From an uncultured Prevotella sp. (GTDB taxonomy: Bacteria > Bacteroidota > Bacteroidia > Bacteroidales > Bacteroidaceae), in the NCBI GenBank assembly GCA_934203355.1, contig CAKPZC010000005.1, positions 1 to 64,000 of the forward strand: 64,000 nt of DNA, given 5' to 3'. Positions 9,120 through 17,991 of this stretch are shown here, one piece after another. The notes under the pieces are model-generated. The model was not told the origin of the DNA. It saw nothing but the letters and a program-made list of their open reading frames with translations, and did no database searches. A program made the translations under genes and the position numbers. Each line of letters begins with the position of its first letter. Position 1 is the stretch's first letter.

Positions 9120-12110
9120 TTACTTGACGATTTTCTTCGTCACAGTCTTGCCGTTGTTTGTCATCACCTTCACGACGTATACGCCAGAAGGCAATCCGTT
9201 GATAGTTGTGGCGCCAGTAGAGACGATTGCGCCAGCTGCGTTGCAAACAATGATGCTCTTCACATCAAGTCCTCTTACGGTGATTTGTCCGTCGGCAATG
9301 GCAATGCCCGAACGCTCAATGTCGGAAGCGTTGATGCCGGTGATGACACCGCCAACATTCATTCTAAATGGAGCCTTTATCGAGCCTGCCGTCTTGGCAA
9401 ACAGCAGAGTCTCGTCGATTGAGCGCATCTCGCCAGTTGTCTCGTTATAGAGACGGAACGAGATTGTCTCTCCCTTGTCGGCATGGGCGGTGATGAAGCA
9501 TTTGCCATCGATCATCATTCCTTCTCCGCGGCACTCGTCGCCTACGAATGCGCCTACCGAGAAGTTGTCGGTGCTGTAAGCGTCGCCAAGGTCGGCAACA
9601 ATAGTCATGTTGTCGGCAAACGGAGCACTATTGTAAACCCAAATTGTGCGGTTGCGCTGAGGAGCGTTCATCACTGGCTTGCCCTGAGGCATACCATACT
9701 CATAAGCGTAGGTAATGGTAGTAGTCTCGGTAGAGGCGTTGTAGAACATGTAGCCATGTCCGGCACGCAACACACTGAGCGAGCCTGTCCACTTGCCCTG
9801 CATATACTCGGCAAATCCGTCATCCTTCGACACGATGCGGTCGCCGTCGGTGAACTTGTTGCCGGAATCTGCGTTGTTAAGAGCAGCATAGATGTCGTGG
9901 TCGTACTGATATGGGTTGGCGAGCCAGTTCCACATTGGAGCCATGTCGTAGCTTGTATTGGTGATGTTGCTATAGGGCACGAGCATATTAAGATAGCCTG
10001 GTTCCTTTTCGCTCACCTTAATCTTATAGCATACGCCAGAGTCGAATCCATAAATATCGCCGAAGTAACCATATTCCGGGTCGTTGTGCAACAAGGCGTC
10101 GGCTGTGCGTATTTCCTCAACAACGTCGCCCAATAGCATATCGGGAGTTTTCCATGCCATATTGGCGGCATAGAACGAAGCCCACTTCCATCCTGCTTTC
10201 TGGATATAGCGCTGACCGATAACAAGCGAAGAAGTAGCCACTTCCTTGCCGTCGAGACTCACGCTGATAGTGCCATAGCCCACGCTTGCAGGTATGATAT
10301 TATACTTCAATCCTGTTTTGTCGGCTGCTGTCAATGTTGCGAGTTGCCAATCCTGCGGTCCTTCCATGCTTGAGTTGATTACAACGCTTATTCTCGACGG
10401 GTCGACAATAGTGCCAACGGGGTCGGGAGTGAGCGTCAACTCATAGGTGTCGGTATTACCTATCATTATATTCTTCTCAAGAGTGAAACCCTTGATTCCA
10501 TTCACTACGTTCACCTTGAACGAGTCGGCGAGCTCCACAATCGTGTCGACAAGTCCTGAATCGGTAGCCTGGGTTAGAGCAGTGGAGTACTTCACCTTTA
10601 CAAGCGACTGTCCGAGTTTTCCTGGACAAGCATAAAGGGTGTCGGTCATAAAACCATAGTTCACATTAATCACGTCAATCTCGGTTGAGGCGATATTGAG
10701 CATGGTAGAAGGATCGTCCTGGCTATATTGTGGCCATGAAGGTGCGAAGACGATGTTAGCACGAATCTCCTTGGAGAAGTCTGTCTGGTCGGTGTCGCTC
10801 TCGGGCTTGATTATCGACATTTCGGCTTGCTTGAACGAAAGCGTTGATACATTCGGCTTCACATAAACATAATACGTTATAAAAGCCTTAGGATTTTGAA
10901 CCGACGTGATTTTCACGCTTGCCATGCCAGGATTAGCGCCAACGATGTCGCCGTTGTTGTCCTGGAGTATAGGGACTGTGTTGTTGACATTGTCGATGGT
11001 GTAGACTACGCGGGTGTCGGTAGCGTCGGCAGGATAGACCGCATAGCCTGCAGGCAACAGCTTTGTCAGGCTCTCGCCTACATACATATTTATAATAGAA
11101 ACTTTGCCCACTGGCAAAATATGAGTAACACCCTTGACAACTGTCACCTTAAGGCTAACGCTGACATTTGCGCCGCTAAGCGTCATGGTGTAGGTGCCAG
11201 TCTTTTGAGGATCGAATTTTCCCTGCGCCGTCCCAGTGAGAGGCACGATAGCTGTCTCGTCGCTACTCTTCCATGTGAGCTGCTCGTTGTAGTTGGCAGG
11301 CTCCACGGTGTAGCAGCTGCGCAATGCGCTGTTGAGAGCGGCTGTGTCGCCAAGGTTCACCGTGATGCCATCCTTATACTCGTCGAGGAGAGCAAGCGAA
11401 GTGGCAGGCTGGATGACATCAACACTAAACGAAGACCTTTCGCCATTAAACTTTAGATAGCCGAAACTCACTCCAAGATAATAGTCCCTTGCAGGAGCCT
11501 TGCCGATGAGTTGATTGTCGACCACCTCAAAAAAGGCTTTACTGTTGGCGAAGTCCCACTCTGGATTTTTTGGTACGTTGGCGTTCTCTGGATCAAACTT
11601 AATGTATTGCATCATGTCAAGCTTCTCGCCTACCTTCACCGACACATTGGTTTGTGTGAGCGAATAATACAAGGGTCGTATAAACTGGAGTTTGTAGAGA
11701 GCCGATAGCGTTCCGGTAGTAGCATTGTTTTTAAAAGTCAAGGGCTCTGCCTGGCTAAGATCATACTCAAGCCTATCATCTGAGAGATAACGGAAAGTAA
11801 TTGTTTTGCCTTCGTCTTTGTCTGTTCCATTGATACGCATTGGGAAATAGTAAATTTCGATGCCTTCATTGCCACTATTCACATATTTTGATGTGGCTTG
11901 CACCAATCCACGACACTCACCATCAATGAAAGCTCCGAGATAGGAATTTTCGTGCAGATAAATTGGACGGTCATTGCTGTCAACCAATCCGACGTACACA
12001 ACGTGTTCATCTGGATAGGTATTTGGAATATGCCCCCAATCAGGTGCCTGTGCCGCCACTCCTACCGCATATAGCAGTAAAGAGAGCAAAAGTAGAAATT
12101 GTTTTCGCAT
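9120..12110 (-). CDS. Type IX secretion cargo protein with Ig-like domains
   Basis: Start chosen at ATG 12110, which gives MRKQFLLLLSLLLYAVGVAA, a textbook signal peptide. An in-frame ATG at 12242 lacks one. The product is 996 residues. Residues 942-996 (ITVRGLDVKSIIVCNAAG...LPSGVYVVKVMTNNGKTVTKKIVK) form a type A C-terminal sorting domain of the type IX system, so the protein is exported to the cell surface or medium and probably processed. The middle holds Big_2/Ig-like repeats (for example VNLGDTAALN...TGTYTMTLSG). A module with the core GAF-x-x-(D/G)ECRG occurs near the N-terminus (59-68) and again at 853-862. No catalytic motif was seen. An adhesin or glycan-binding role is possible but unproven. 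Confidence 0.85.
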   Translation of the reverse strand: MRKQFLLLLSLLLYAVGVAAQAPDWGHIPNTYPDEHVVYVGLVDSNDRPIYLHENSYLGAFIDGECRGLVQATSKYVNSGNEGIEIYYFPMRINGTDKDEGKTITFRYLSDDRLEYDLSQAEPLTFKNNATTGTLSALYKLQFIRPLYYSLTQTNVSVKVGEKLDMMQYIKFDPENANVPKNPEWDFANSKAFFEVVDNQLIGKAPARDYYLGVSFGYLKFNGERSSFSVDVIQPATSLALLDEYKDGITVNLGDTAALNSALRSCYTVEPANYNEQLTWKSSDETAIVPLTGTAQGKFDPQKTGTYTMTLSGANVSVSLKVTVVKGVTHILPVGKVSIINMYVGESLTKLLPAGYAVYPADATDTRVVYTIDNVNNTVPILQDNNGDIVGANPGMASVKITSVQNPKAFITYYVYVKPNVSTLSFKQAEMSIIKPESDTDQTDFSKEIRANIVFAPSWPQYSQDDPSTMLNIASTEIDVINVNYGFMTDTLYACPGKLGQSLVKVKYSTALTQATDSGLVDTIVELADSFKVNVVNGIKGFTLEKNIMIGNTDTYELTLTPDPVGTIVDPSRISVVINSSMEGPQDWQLATLTAADKTGLKYNIIPASVGYGTISVSLDGKEVATSSLVIGQRYIQKAGWKWASFYAANMAWKTPDMLLGDVVEEIRTADALLHNDPEYGYFGDIYGFDSGVCYKIKVSEKEPGYLNMLVPYSNITNTSYDMAPMWNWLANPYQYDHDIYAALNNADSGNKFTDGDRIVSKDDGFAEYMQGKWTGSLSVLRAGHGYMFYNASTETTTITYAYEYGMPQGKPVMNAPQRNRTIWVYNSAPFADNMTIVADLGDAYSTDNFSVGAFVGDECRGEGMMIDGKCFITAHADKGETISFRLYNETTGEMRSIDETLLFAKTAGSIKAPFRMNVGGVITGINASDIERSGIAIADGQITVRGLDVKSIIVCNAAGAIVSTGATTINGLPSGVYVVKVMTNNGKTVTKKIVK

Positions 12111-12196
12111 AACTAATAAAATTGAAAGGTGAATAAATAAATTTGGTCTCTCGCATATATATATAATAATGTGTAGTAGTGGATGTTGTAAACAAA

Positions 12197-12253
12197 AAGT
12201 CGTTTCTCCTTTTTTACAATTGCAAAGTAAGTAAAAAAACAAAGAAACGACTT
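12197..12253. promoter_or_regulatory. Inverted repeat in the T9SS cargo gene upstream region
   Basis: AAGTCGTTTCT at 12197-12207 pairs exactly with AGAAACGACTT at 12243-12253. Inside it TTTTTTAC pairs with GTAAAAAA. The loop carries, on the minus strand, TTACTTTG, one mismatch from the TAnnTTTG -7 box. TTTTTTACAA recurs at about 12210, 12261 and 12279. An operator or promoter hairpin is plausible but unproven. Confidence 0.4.
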
Positions 12254-12373
12254 GGATATTTTTTACAAAAAGTAGCCAATTTTTTACAAAATAACCTATT
12301 TATTAGGTTTTTACCCTATTTTGTTGTTAATATAGAGGGGGAGGGAGATGTGTTTTCCATGTTTTCTGGGTTT

Positions 12374-13840
12374 TTATTCTTCAGTCTGTGTCTTCGGCCA
12401 GTTCACGAGAAAGAGTTTTTCGTTGGCTCGTGTGAAAGCAGTGTATAGCCAGTGAATGTAGTCGGGAGAGAGCATGTCGTCGGTCATGTAGCCCTGGTCT
12501 ACATACACGTGTGCCCACTGTCCGCCCTGCGCTTTATGGCAGGTCACGGCATAGGCATATTTTATTTGCAACGCATTGTAGTAGGGGTCTTGTTTTAGTT
12601 TCTTGAAGCGTTCGGGTTTGGTTGGCACATCGGCATAATCGAGCATCACTTGCTCGAAGAGTTGCTGGTTTTGCTCGCGTGTCAAGGCTGGCGCTTCGGT
12701 GGATAAAGAGTCGGTTAGGGCTGTAGCCTGCAATTCGTAGTTGTCGTAGTCGGGAAACTGTAGCCAAAGGTCGACAAAGTGGAAGCCATAGAGACAGCGA
12801 CGATTGCGCACGCGCTGTATCACGGCACGGTCGCCATTGGCAATAAACGAGGGCACGGGCTGTTCGGAGTCAACGGGAGGCGCGGCAGGGAGCGCGGCGC
12901 GATTCTTTACGGCGTCGTGCTCGGTGAAATAGTAGTTGTTCTTGACAATCATCAGCCAGTCGCCCGACGTCAGTTCCTCCTCGCGCCATAACACTTGATT
13001 GCGAATGCCCTGATTATAGACGTTAGCACGTTTGTTCGAGCGCGTCACCACCATCGTTTCGTCCATTCCCACATGGGAATAGCTTGTGGCAAGACTCTCT
13101 ATGAGTTCGTCGCCTGGCACGCAGACAATATCGGCAAAGCCACGAAACCGTATTTTGGGCAACTGGGTGGCTTCGTCGTGGGTAATCATATTGCGAATAA
13201 GGGTGGCGTTATGAAGAATACCCGACTGTTGGCTCTGTCGCAACACCTCCTTCAAGTCGCTCTCATAGACAGTGAGAGCATATCCCGACATAAAGTCGGC
13301 ACACAGAGCCGGCGACTCCTCCTCGCCCACTGGCGGCAACTGTGCTTTGTCGCCAATAAGCATAAGTCGACAATCGCGACCAGAATATACAAATCTCACA
13401 AGGTCGTCGAGCAAGCACCCCGTGCCGAACACCGATTCGCGCAGCCCCTCATTGGCTATCATCGAAGCCTCGTCGACCATGAAGAGTGTGTCGGCATGCG
13501 TATTTGGAGCAAGCGAGAATGCCCCCTCCATTGACTTCTGGCGATATATTCGACGATGGATAGTAGATGCTGGCGTGTCGGAGTTGATAGAGAACACCTT
13601 GGCGGCACGTCCTGTGGGAGCAAGCAATACGACACGCTGATTCAATCGCTTCATAGTGCGAACGATAGCACCCGAAAGCGATGTCTTGCCCGTGCCAGCC
13701 GAACCGCGCATTATCATTAGCACACGGTCGTCGCGGTCGGCCATGAACGATGCAAAAGTGGCAAGCGCATGGCTCTGGTCGAGAGTTGGCTCAAAACCAA
13801 AACTCTGACGTATCTGGTATATTAATTCATCTTGTAGCAT
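12374..13840 (-). CDS. RecD-like ATP-dependent DNA helicase (AAA_30/UvrD_C_2)
   Basis: A 488-residue superfamily 1B helicase. Walker A is GSAGTGKT at 46-53, followed by LLAPTGRAAKV (motif Ia), FMVDEAS (Walker B, about 116-122) and LIGDKAQLPPVG (motif III, GDxxQLPPVG). The C-terminal UvrD_C_2 segment is AYAVTCHKAQGGQWAHVYVD with LYTAFTRANEKLFLV. The protein lacks the long N-terminal region of true RecD and no recB or recC is nearby, so a stand-alone helicase (RecD2/Dda-like) in repair or recombination is likely. The start ATG at 13840 gives a good N-terminus. The gene lies downstream of mscS, separated by a short 10-nt repeat. Confidence 0.88.
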   Translation of the reverse strand: MLQDELIYQIRQSFGFEPTLDQSHALATFASFMADRDDRVLMIMRGSAGTGKTSLSGAIVRTMKRLNQRVVLLAPTGRAAKVFSINSDTPASTIHRRIYRQKSMEGAFSLAPNTHADTLFMVDEASMIANEGLRESVFGTGCLLDDLVRFVYSGRDCRLMLIGDKAQLPPVGEEESPALCADFMSGYALTVYESDLKEVLRQSQQSGILHNATLIRNMITHDEATQLPKIRFRGFADIVCVPGDELIESLATSYSHVGMDETMVVTRSNKRANVYNQGIRNQVLWREEELTSGDWLMIVKNNYYFTEHDAVKNRAALPAAPPVDSEQPVPSFIANGDRAVIQRVRNRRCLYGFHFVDLWLQFPDYDNYELQATALTDSLSTEAPALTREQNQQLFEQVMLDYADVPTKPERFKKLKQDPYYNALQIKYAYAVTCHKAQGGQWAHVYVDQGYMTDDMLSPDYIHWLYTAFTRANEKLFLVNWPKTQTEE

Positions 13841-13890
13841 AAACAGTTAACTTCCCCTCTTCTTTTTGTTTTTAAATAAAACATTTGTCC

Positions 13891-13929
13891 ATTAACTTCC
13901 AATAACTTCCAATAACTTCCAATAACTCC
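13891..13929. repeat. 10-nt tandem repeat (AATAACTTCC)
   Basis: Four near-identical head-to-tail copies: ATTAACTTCC, AATAACTTCC twice, then AATAACTCC. They lie between mscS and the helicase gene. The same TAACTTC word is used in a larger inverted repeat at about 21.05-21.22 kb. Confidence 0.8.
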
Positions 13930-13946
13930 TTTCGCCCTTCGCAACC

Positions 13947-15110
13947 CTAAATTCTCTGATAAATCCTAAGCCCGAACACTGGCACGAGAGCATACACGCG
14001 CTCCATGATTTCGGCGAGATGATTCTCATAGGTCTTCCACTCCTTCTGTTTCAAGAAGAAATAGATCTCAATGGGCAGTCCGTTGGCAGTTGGCTCAAGT
14101 TGTCGCACGAAGTAGGTTGTCTCTTTCACCACGTCGTCGCGCTCGCACAGCCATCTGTCCATGTAGCGACGAAAAAGCGTGAGGTTTACCGTCTCGCCCT
14201 TCATATCCTCGGGGTTCATCAATCCTTCAGTGGCGAGTTTGGTCTTCAGTTCGTCTGAAGCAATGGCAATGGAGCGAAAGTCGATATAAAGCGTGCGGTT
14301 TACGCGGCGGCCTATTCCCTCCTGCATACCTTGCCAGTTTTGGAAAGAGTCCTCGATGAGTTTCTGTGGCGGCACGGTCACTATAGTCTGGTCGAAATTG
14401 CGCACCTTCACAGTCGACAACGTTATGTCCTCAACAATGCCGTTAGCCCCCGCCTTGCTCACAGTTATCCAGTCGCCCTTGCGCACCATGTTGTTGCTTG
14501 TGAGGCGTATGCCAGCAACAAGTCCGGTAATGGAATCCTTAAAGACAAGCATCAACACTGCCGACGTGGCACCAAGTCCGGCAAGCAGAGTAAGCGGACT
14601 GCGGTCGATGAGTATCGAAATAATGACGATGACTCCAAGAAACAACACGATAATCTTAAGCACACCACAAAAAGAATGAAAATATTGCTGGGCAGCCGAA
14701 CGCGTGTCGTTGGCGTTGTCGAAAAGTTTTAGCGAACTGATAAACGCCACCACAAGACGCATTGCGGCAATAGTGATGTAGATGGTTGTGGCTTTCATTA
14801 TAATAGCCTGCAAAACTGGGTGGGCAAAGAATAGCGGCGGCATGAGCAACCACACTACAATGGCTGGCACCACATTGCATGCCGACCGCAGAAGTCTGGG
14901 GTTGAGCAGATAGTCATCCCACACCACATCCGTACGGCGGGCAATGCGCACAGCGAGCGGAGCAACTACCTTCATGCACAATAAATATACAAGCCATGCT
15001 ATTACTGCTACTGAGGCGCAGAGCAACATCAGCGTGACAAACGAAAGCCACCCACCAGTGAGAGTGGTCGACTCAAGTAAATGCTCAATGTATTTTGTCA
15101 GTTCATCCAT
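13947..15110 (-). CDS. Mechanosensitive ion channel, MscS family (YbdG-like)
   Basis: A 387-residue inner-membrane channel. There are about five hydrophobic segments (LSFVTLMLLCASVAVIAWLVYLL, VVPAIVVWLLMPPLFF and others). The pore/beta-domain block is SALGATSAVLMLVFKDSITG-like, reading LAGLGATSAVLMLVFKDSITGLVAGIRL, followed by GDWITV and the beta-domain GIVEDITLSTVKVRNFDQTIVTVPPQKL. This order is typical of MscS, and the extended soluble C-terminus (RRVNRTLYIDFRSI...) is typical of the YbdG/MscM group. It gates on membrane tension during hypo-osmotic shock. It lies downstream of PBP4 in the same direction with a 50-nt gap holding a small hairpin (AGTTTCGC-AA-GCGAAACT at 15130-15147). Confidence 0.9.
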   Translation of the reverse strand: MDELTKYIEHLLESTTLTGGWLSFVTLMLLCASVAVIAWLVYLLCMKVVAPLAVRIARRTDVVWDDYLLNPRLLRSACNVVPAIVVWLLMPPLFFAHPVLQAIIMKATTIYITIAAMRLVVAFISSLKLFDNANDTRSAAQQYFHSFCGVLKIIVLFLGVIVIISILIDRSPLTLLAGLGATSAVLMLVFKDSITGLVAGIRLTSNNMVRKGDWITVSKAGANGIVEDITLSTVKVRNFDQTIVTVPPQKLIEDSFQNWQGMQEGIGRRVNRTLYIDFRSIAIASDELKTKLATEGLMNPEDMKGETVNLTLFRRYMDRWLCERDDVVKETTYFVRQLEPTANGLPIEIYFFLKQKEWKTYENHLAEIMERVYALVPVFGLRIYQRI

Positions 15111-15160
15111 TGTTAACTTGTTTTACTTTAGTTTCGCAAGCGAAACTTTAATAGTTTATA

Positions 15161-16414
15161 CTACGGTTGGCACAATACAGTGCACACTCTGTCTTGGAAG
15201 GCACGTCCGTTGCTACGGTGAATTAGTCCCTGATTGATAATGGCGAATGCAAGACGGTGGCCGTTGGCTGCGGTGCAATAACCTGCAAGCGACGATACTC
15301 CAGTCAGTGTGCCTGTCTTGGCTATCACGTTTCCCTGGGTGAATGTGCCGTGCATGCGCAATCGCAGTGTGCCGTCGATGCCCGCCTTGGGCAATGCCGG
15401 CTGTAGGTGCATAAACACATTGTTGTTGAGAAAGGCATATCGCAAGAATCTCACCTCAAGTTCTGCCGACACTAAGTTATAGGGCGACAGTCCTGAACCG
15501 TCGGCAATGCTATAGCGTCGAGGGTCGAGTCCTATTTTGCTTATTAGCCTATTCACCACACTCACCCCACTATCAGCAGTGGCAGGATGAGCCCCTGTTG
15601 ACGACGCTATTTGATAGAACACCGATTCGGCATACAGATTGTCGCTCTCCTTGAGCATCTTGGAGAGCACCTGGTCGATAGTGTGGAATCGACTTGCTAT
15701 GCAAAACGCGTCGTCGGGTCGGCGCGCCTCGCCCGTCTGCACATCGAGATGAATGCCTGCATCGCGCAGTTCTTCGGCAAACCGCATCACGAAGTCGTTG
15801 CGTCGGCTTATGAGCAATGGCGAAAGCATGGGGTTCTTGTCGTCCCAACACCATCCGCTGCCATAGGGTTTGTCGTCCTTCATCGATTTGTCGGCATAGA
15901 TGTTGCCGCGTATGGTGTCGACTCCCATCTTGCGTATACCCTCCACAAAAGCACGCATATCGTCGCTATTGAATCGTGGGTCGAATCCACCAACACAATA
16001 GACATTGCCGTAAAGCGTGCGGTTAGCCACATTTCCAGTATAGCACAGTTCGGTCTTGAATCGATAGCTGCCGCCAAGCTTGTCGATAGCGGTTATTGCC
16101 GTAATGAGTTTTATTGTTGATGCCGGTCGCATCAGCTGGCGTGCATTGTGGGCGTAGAGCACCGAGTCGGCATCGAGGTCGTAAACCATCATGCCCACCT
16201 GCGACGTCTCGAACATCTCGTTAAGCAACAGATTGTCGATATGCTCCCTCAGCGTCTGTTGCCACGTAAGCGTGTGTCGACTCACAGAGAAAGTGTCTGC
16301 CATGAGGGTGTCGGCAGAAAGGTCGTCCTCTATGTCTATTATTTCCTGCGCTGTCGTTATATTGGCACAGAAAAACAATGATATAAAAAATATGATATAT
16401 CTAAATCTCTGCAT
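15161..16414 (-). CDS. dacB: D-alanyl-D-alanine carboxypeptidase/endopeptidase, PBP4 type
   Basis: A peptidase S13 enzyme of 417 residues when started at ATG 16414 (MQRFRYIIFFISLFFC), which gives a signal peptide ending near TTAQ. A further in-frame ATG exists at 16444. The active-site motifs are in order: S-T-I-K at residues 99-102 (RPASTIKLITA), S-D-N (KESDNLYAE) and K-T-G (IAKTGTLTG). It trims or cleaves peptidoglycan cross-links in the periplasm. The start codon lies inside the last codons of the upstream PH-domain gene (14-nt overlap), which suggests translational coupling. Confidence 0.92.
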   Translation of the reverse strand: MQRFRYIIFFISLFFCANITTAQEIIDIEDDLSADTLMADTFSVSRHTLTWQQTLREHIDNLLLNEMFETSQVGMMVYDLDADSVLYAHNARQLMRPASTIKLITAITAIDKLGGSYRFKTELCYTGNVANRTLYGNVYCVGGFDPRFNSDDMRAFVEGIRKMGVDTIRGNIYADKSMKDDKPYGSGWCWDDKNPMLSPLLISRRNDFVMRFAEELRDAGIHLDVQTGEARRPDDAFCIASRFHTIDQVLSKMLKESDNLYAESVFYQIASSTGAHPATADSGVSVVNRLISKIGLDPRRYSIADGSGLSPYNLVSAELEVRFLRYAFLNNNVFMHLQPALPKAGIDGTLRLRMHGTFTQGNVIAKTGTLTGVSSLAGYCTAANGHRLAFAIINQGLIHRSNGRAFQDRVCTVLCQP

Positions 16415-16835
16415 TCTGTTTATTCCTTTCTTTCTGTTCTTCATTTCTTTGGCGACGCTTTATCTCAGCGATGAAAGCCTCGAAGTCGGTGGGCTGTGCA
16501 GATGTCATGTGGCGCGTAGCTCCATATTCTATAATTATGTGTGGAGCAATGAACATGCTGCCGCGTATCTCATGCACGTCAATGATGTCGCCAACGGGAA
16601 TGACGAGGCGTTTGGCAAGTCGCCCACGGGTGATAACGAGCTGTCCGTCGGGTGTGAACACATAGGTAGTGTTAACAATGCGGTCGACAGCTGCAGCACC
16701 TATGAGCATACACACAAATCCTATGGTAGGTGTCACTCCCGTGCGCACAAGGAAGCACCACAATGCCGTGACGGCGAGAAGAACCACCGTCACTACCCCC
16801 TGGGGGCTAAATCTCTGATGAAAAGTCCTGTTCAT
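16401..16835 (-). CDS. PH-domain-like membrane protein
   Basis: A 144-residue protein with two adjacent transmembrane segments near the N-terminus (GVVTVVLLAVTALWCFLV, IGFVCMLIGAAAVD). A cytoplasmic beta-rich domain follows (YVFTPDGQLVITRGRLAKRLVIPVGDIIDVHEI). This layout matches bacterial PH-like (bPH) membrane proteins. It is first in a minus-strand run with dacB, mscS and the helicase. A TAACTTTG box lies at 16846-16853, only about 11 nt before the start, so the transcript would have a very short leader. The molecular role is unknown. Confidence 0.75.
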   Translation of the reverse strand: MNRTFHQRFSPQGVVTVVLLAVTALWCFLVRTGVTPTIGFVCMLIGAAAVDRIVNTTYVFTPDGQLVITRGRLAKRLVIPVGDIIDVHEIRGSMFIAPHIIIEYGATRHMTSAQPTDFEAFIAEIKRRQRNEEQKERNKQNAEI

Positions 16836-16845
16836 AATATGAGTG

Positions 16846-16853
16846 CAAAGTTA
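16846..16853 (-). promoter_or_regulatory. Candidate -7 box for the PH-dacB-mscS run
   Basis: The minus strand reads TAACTTTG, matching the Bacteroidota TAnnTTTG box. No TTG was found at the expected distance, so support is partial. Confidence 0.4.
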
Positions 16854-16950
16854 ATCATAAATATTCAATTTGTAGTAATCGTAAATATTCAAACTTCGGT
16901 TATTAAACTAAATAAAGTGAAATGCTGCCACTATCTTATTGCACAAGAAG

Positions 16951-16982
16951 TTTGTTCAAATGTTTTTTATTTAGTAACTTTG
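16951..16982 (+). promoter_or_regulatory. Promoter of the trmB unit
   Basis: TTTG at 16951-16954, a 20-nt spacer, then TAACTTTG at 16975-16982. This fits the Bacteroidota primary-sigma promoter exactly. Transcription should start near 16990, about 55 nt before trmB. Confidence 0.75.
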
Positions 16983-17044
16983 CAATCATCCATACGTCGT
17001 TAAAAGACGTGGCTTAAAAACGAATAAATACACAAACAAGATAA

Positions 17045-17815
17045 ATGGGCAAAGGAAAACTGGCGAAGTTCGCCGACATGGAAAGATACGAGAACGTGTT
17101 TCAATATCCGTTCTCGGTGGCCGACAACGTGCCGTTTGATATGAAGGGCCGCTGGCGCGAGATGTATTTCAAAAACGACAATCCTATTGTGCTGGAGCTG
17201 GGCTGCGGCAAGGGCGAGTACACCGTGGGACTTGCAAAGATGTTTCCCAACATCAATTTCATTGGTGTCGACATAAAGGGAGCACGCATGTGGACTGGTG
17301 CTACCCAGGCTATAGGAGAGGGACTGAAGAATGTGGCATTCTTGCGCACCAACATCGAGATTATCGACCGCTTCTTCTCGGAGAACGAGGTGCAGGAGAT
17401 TTGGCTCACCTTCAGCGACCCACAGATGAAGAATCCGCGTAAGCGACTTACATCTACCTATTTCTTGCAACGCTACCGCCACTTCCTTAACGACGGTGGC
17501 ACTGTGCATCTGAAGACCGACTCCAACTTCCTCTTCACTTACACCACCTACATGCAGCAGCACAACAATCTGCCGCTACTCTTTCGCACAGAAGATCTAT
17601 ACCACACCGAAGGTCTCGACCCACAAACGCAAGAGATTCTCGGCATACATACCTACTACGAAAGCATGTGGATAGAGCGTGGACTGAACATCAAATATAT
17701 GAAGTTCGCATTGCCGCACGAAGGCGAACTGACGGAACCCGAAGTGGAAATACCACTCGACGAATATCGTAGCTATCACCGCGACAAACGTAGCCCCAAA
17801 GAGAAAGCATTATAA
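17045..17815 (+). CDS. trmB: tRNA (guanine46-N7)-methyltransferase
   Basis: A 256-residue SAM-dependent methyltransferase that makes m7G46 in the variable loop of tRNA. The Bacteroidota-type N-terminus ([20 protein letters not shown]) is followed by the SAM-binding motif [10 protein letters not shown], then [13 protein letters not shown], and the family signature [15 protein letters not shown] (usually FPDPWPKKRH). Length and motif order are normal. It begins a plus-strand run followed by mrp and the ATPase/TOPRIM pair, but the 176 nt after it are packed with short repeats, so co-transcription is uncertain. Confidence 0.93.
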   Translation: MGKGKLAKFADMERYENVFQYPFSVADNVPFDMKGRWREMYFKNDNPIVLELGCGKGEYTVGLAKMFPNINFIGVDIKGARMWTGATQAIGEGLKNVAFLRTNIEIIDRFFSENEVQEIWLTFSDPQMKNPRKRLTSTYFLQRYRHFLNDGGTVHLKTDSNFLFTYTTYMQQHNNLPLLFRTEDLYHTEGLDPQTQEILGIHTYYESMWIERGLNIKYMKFALPHEGELTEPEVEIPLDEYRSYHRDKRSPKEKAL

Positions 17816-17816
17816 A

Positions 17817-17991
17817 ATGTGGAGTGTGGAGTGTGGAATGTGGAATGGTCGGCAAAGCCGATGAAGAATTTTCAATTAAGAATGAAGAATGAATTCAACA
17901 CTCAACACTCAACATTCAACACTCAACACTCCACATTCAACATTGCGGCTCGCCGCAACCATTCAACACTCAACATTCAACATTCTAAAAT
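17817..17991. repeat. CAACAYTC-type repeat cluster with nested hairpins
   Basis: The left arm is built from GTGGAGT/GTGGAAT units (17818-17848). Then comes the hairpin TCGGC-AAA-GCCGA (17849-17861), a spacer, many head-to-tail AACACTC/AACATTC units that are roughly the reverse complement of the left arm, and the hairpin TTGCGGC-TC-GCCGCAA (17943-17958). The block ends at the mrp start. The string GCCGCAACCATTCAACACTC recurs exactly at 19942-19961. Confidence 0.75.
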
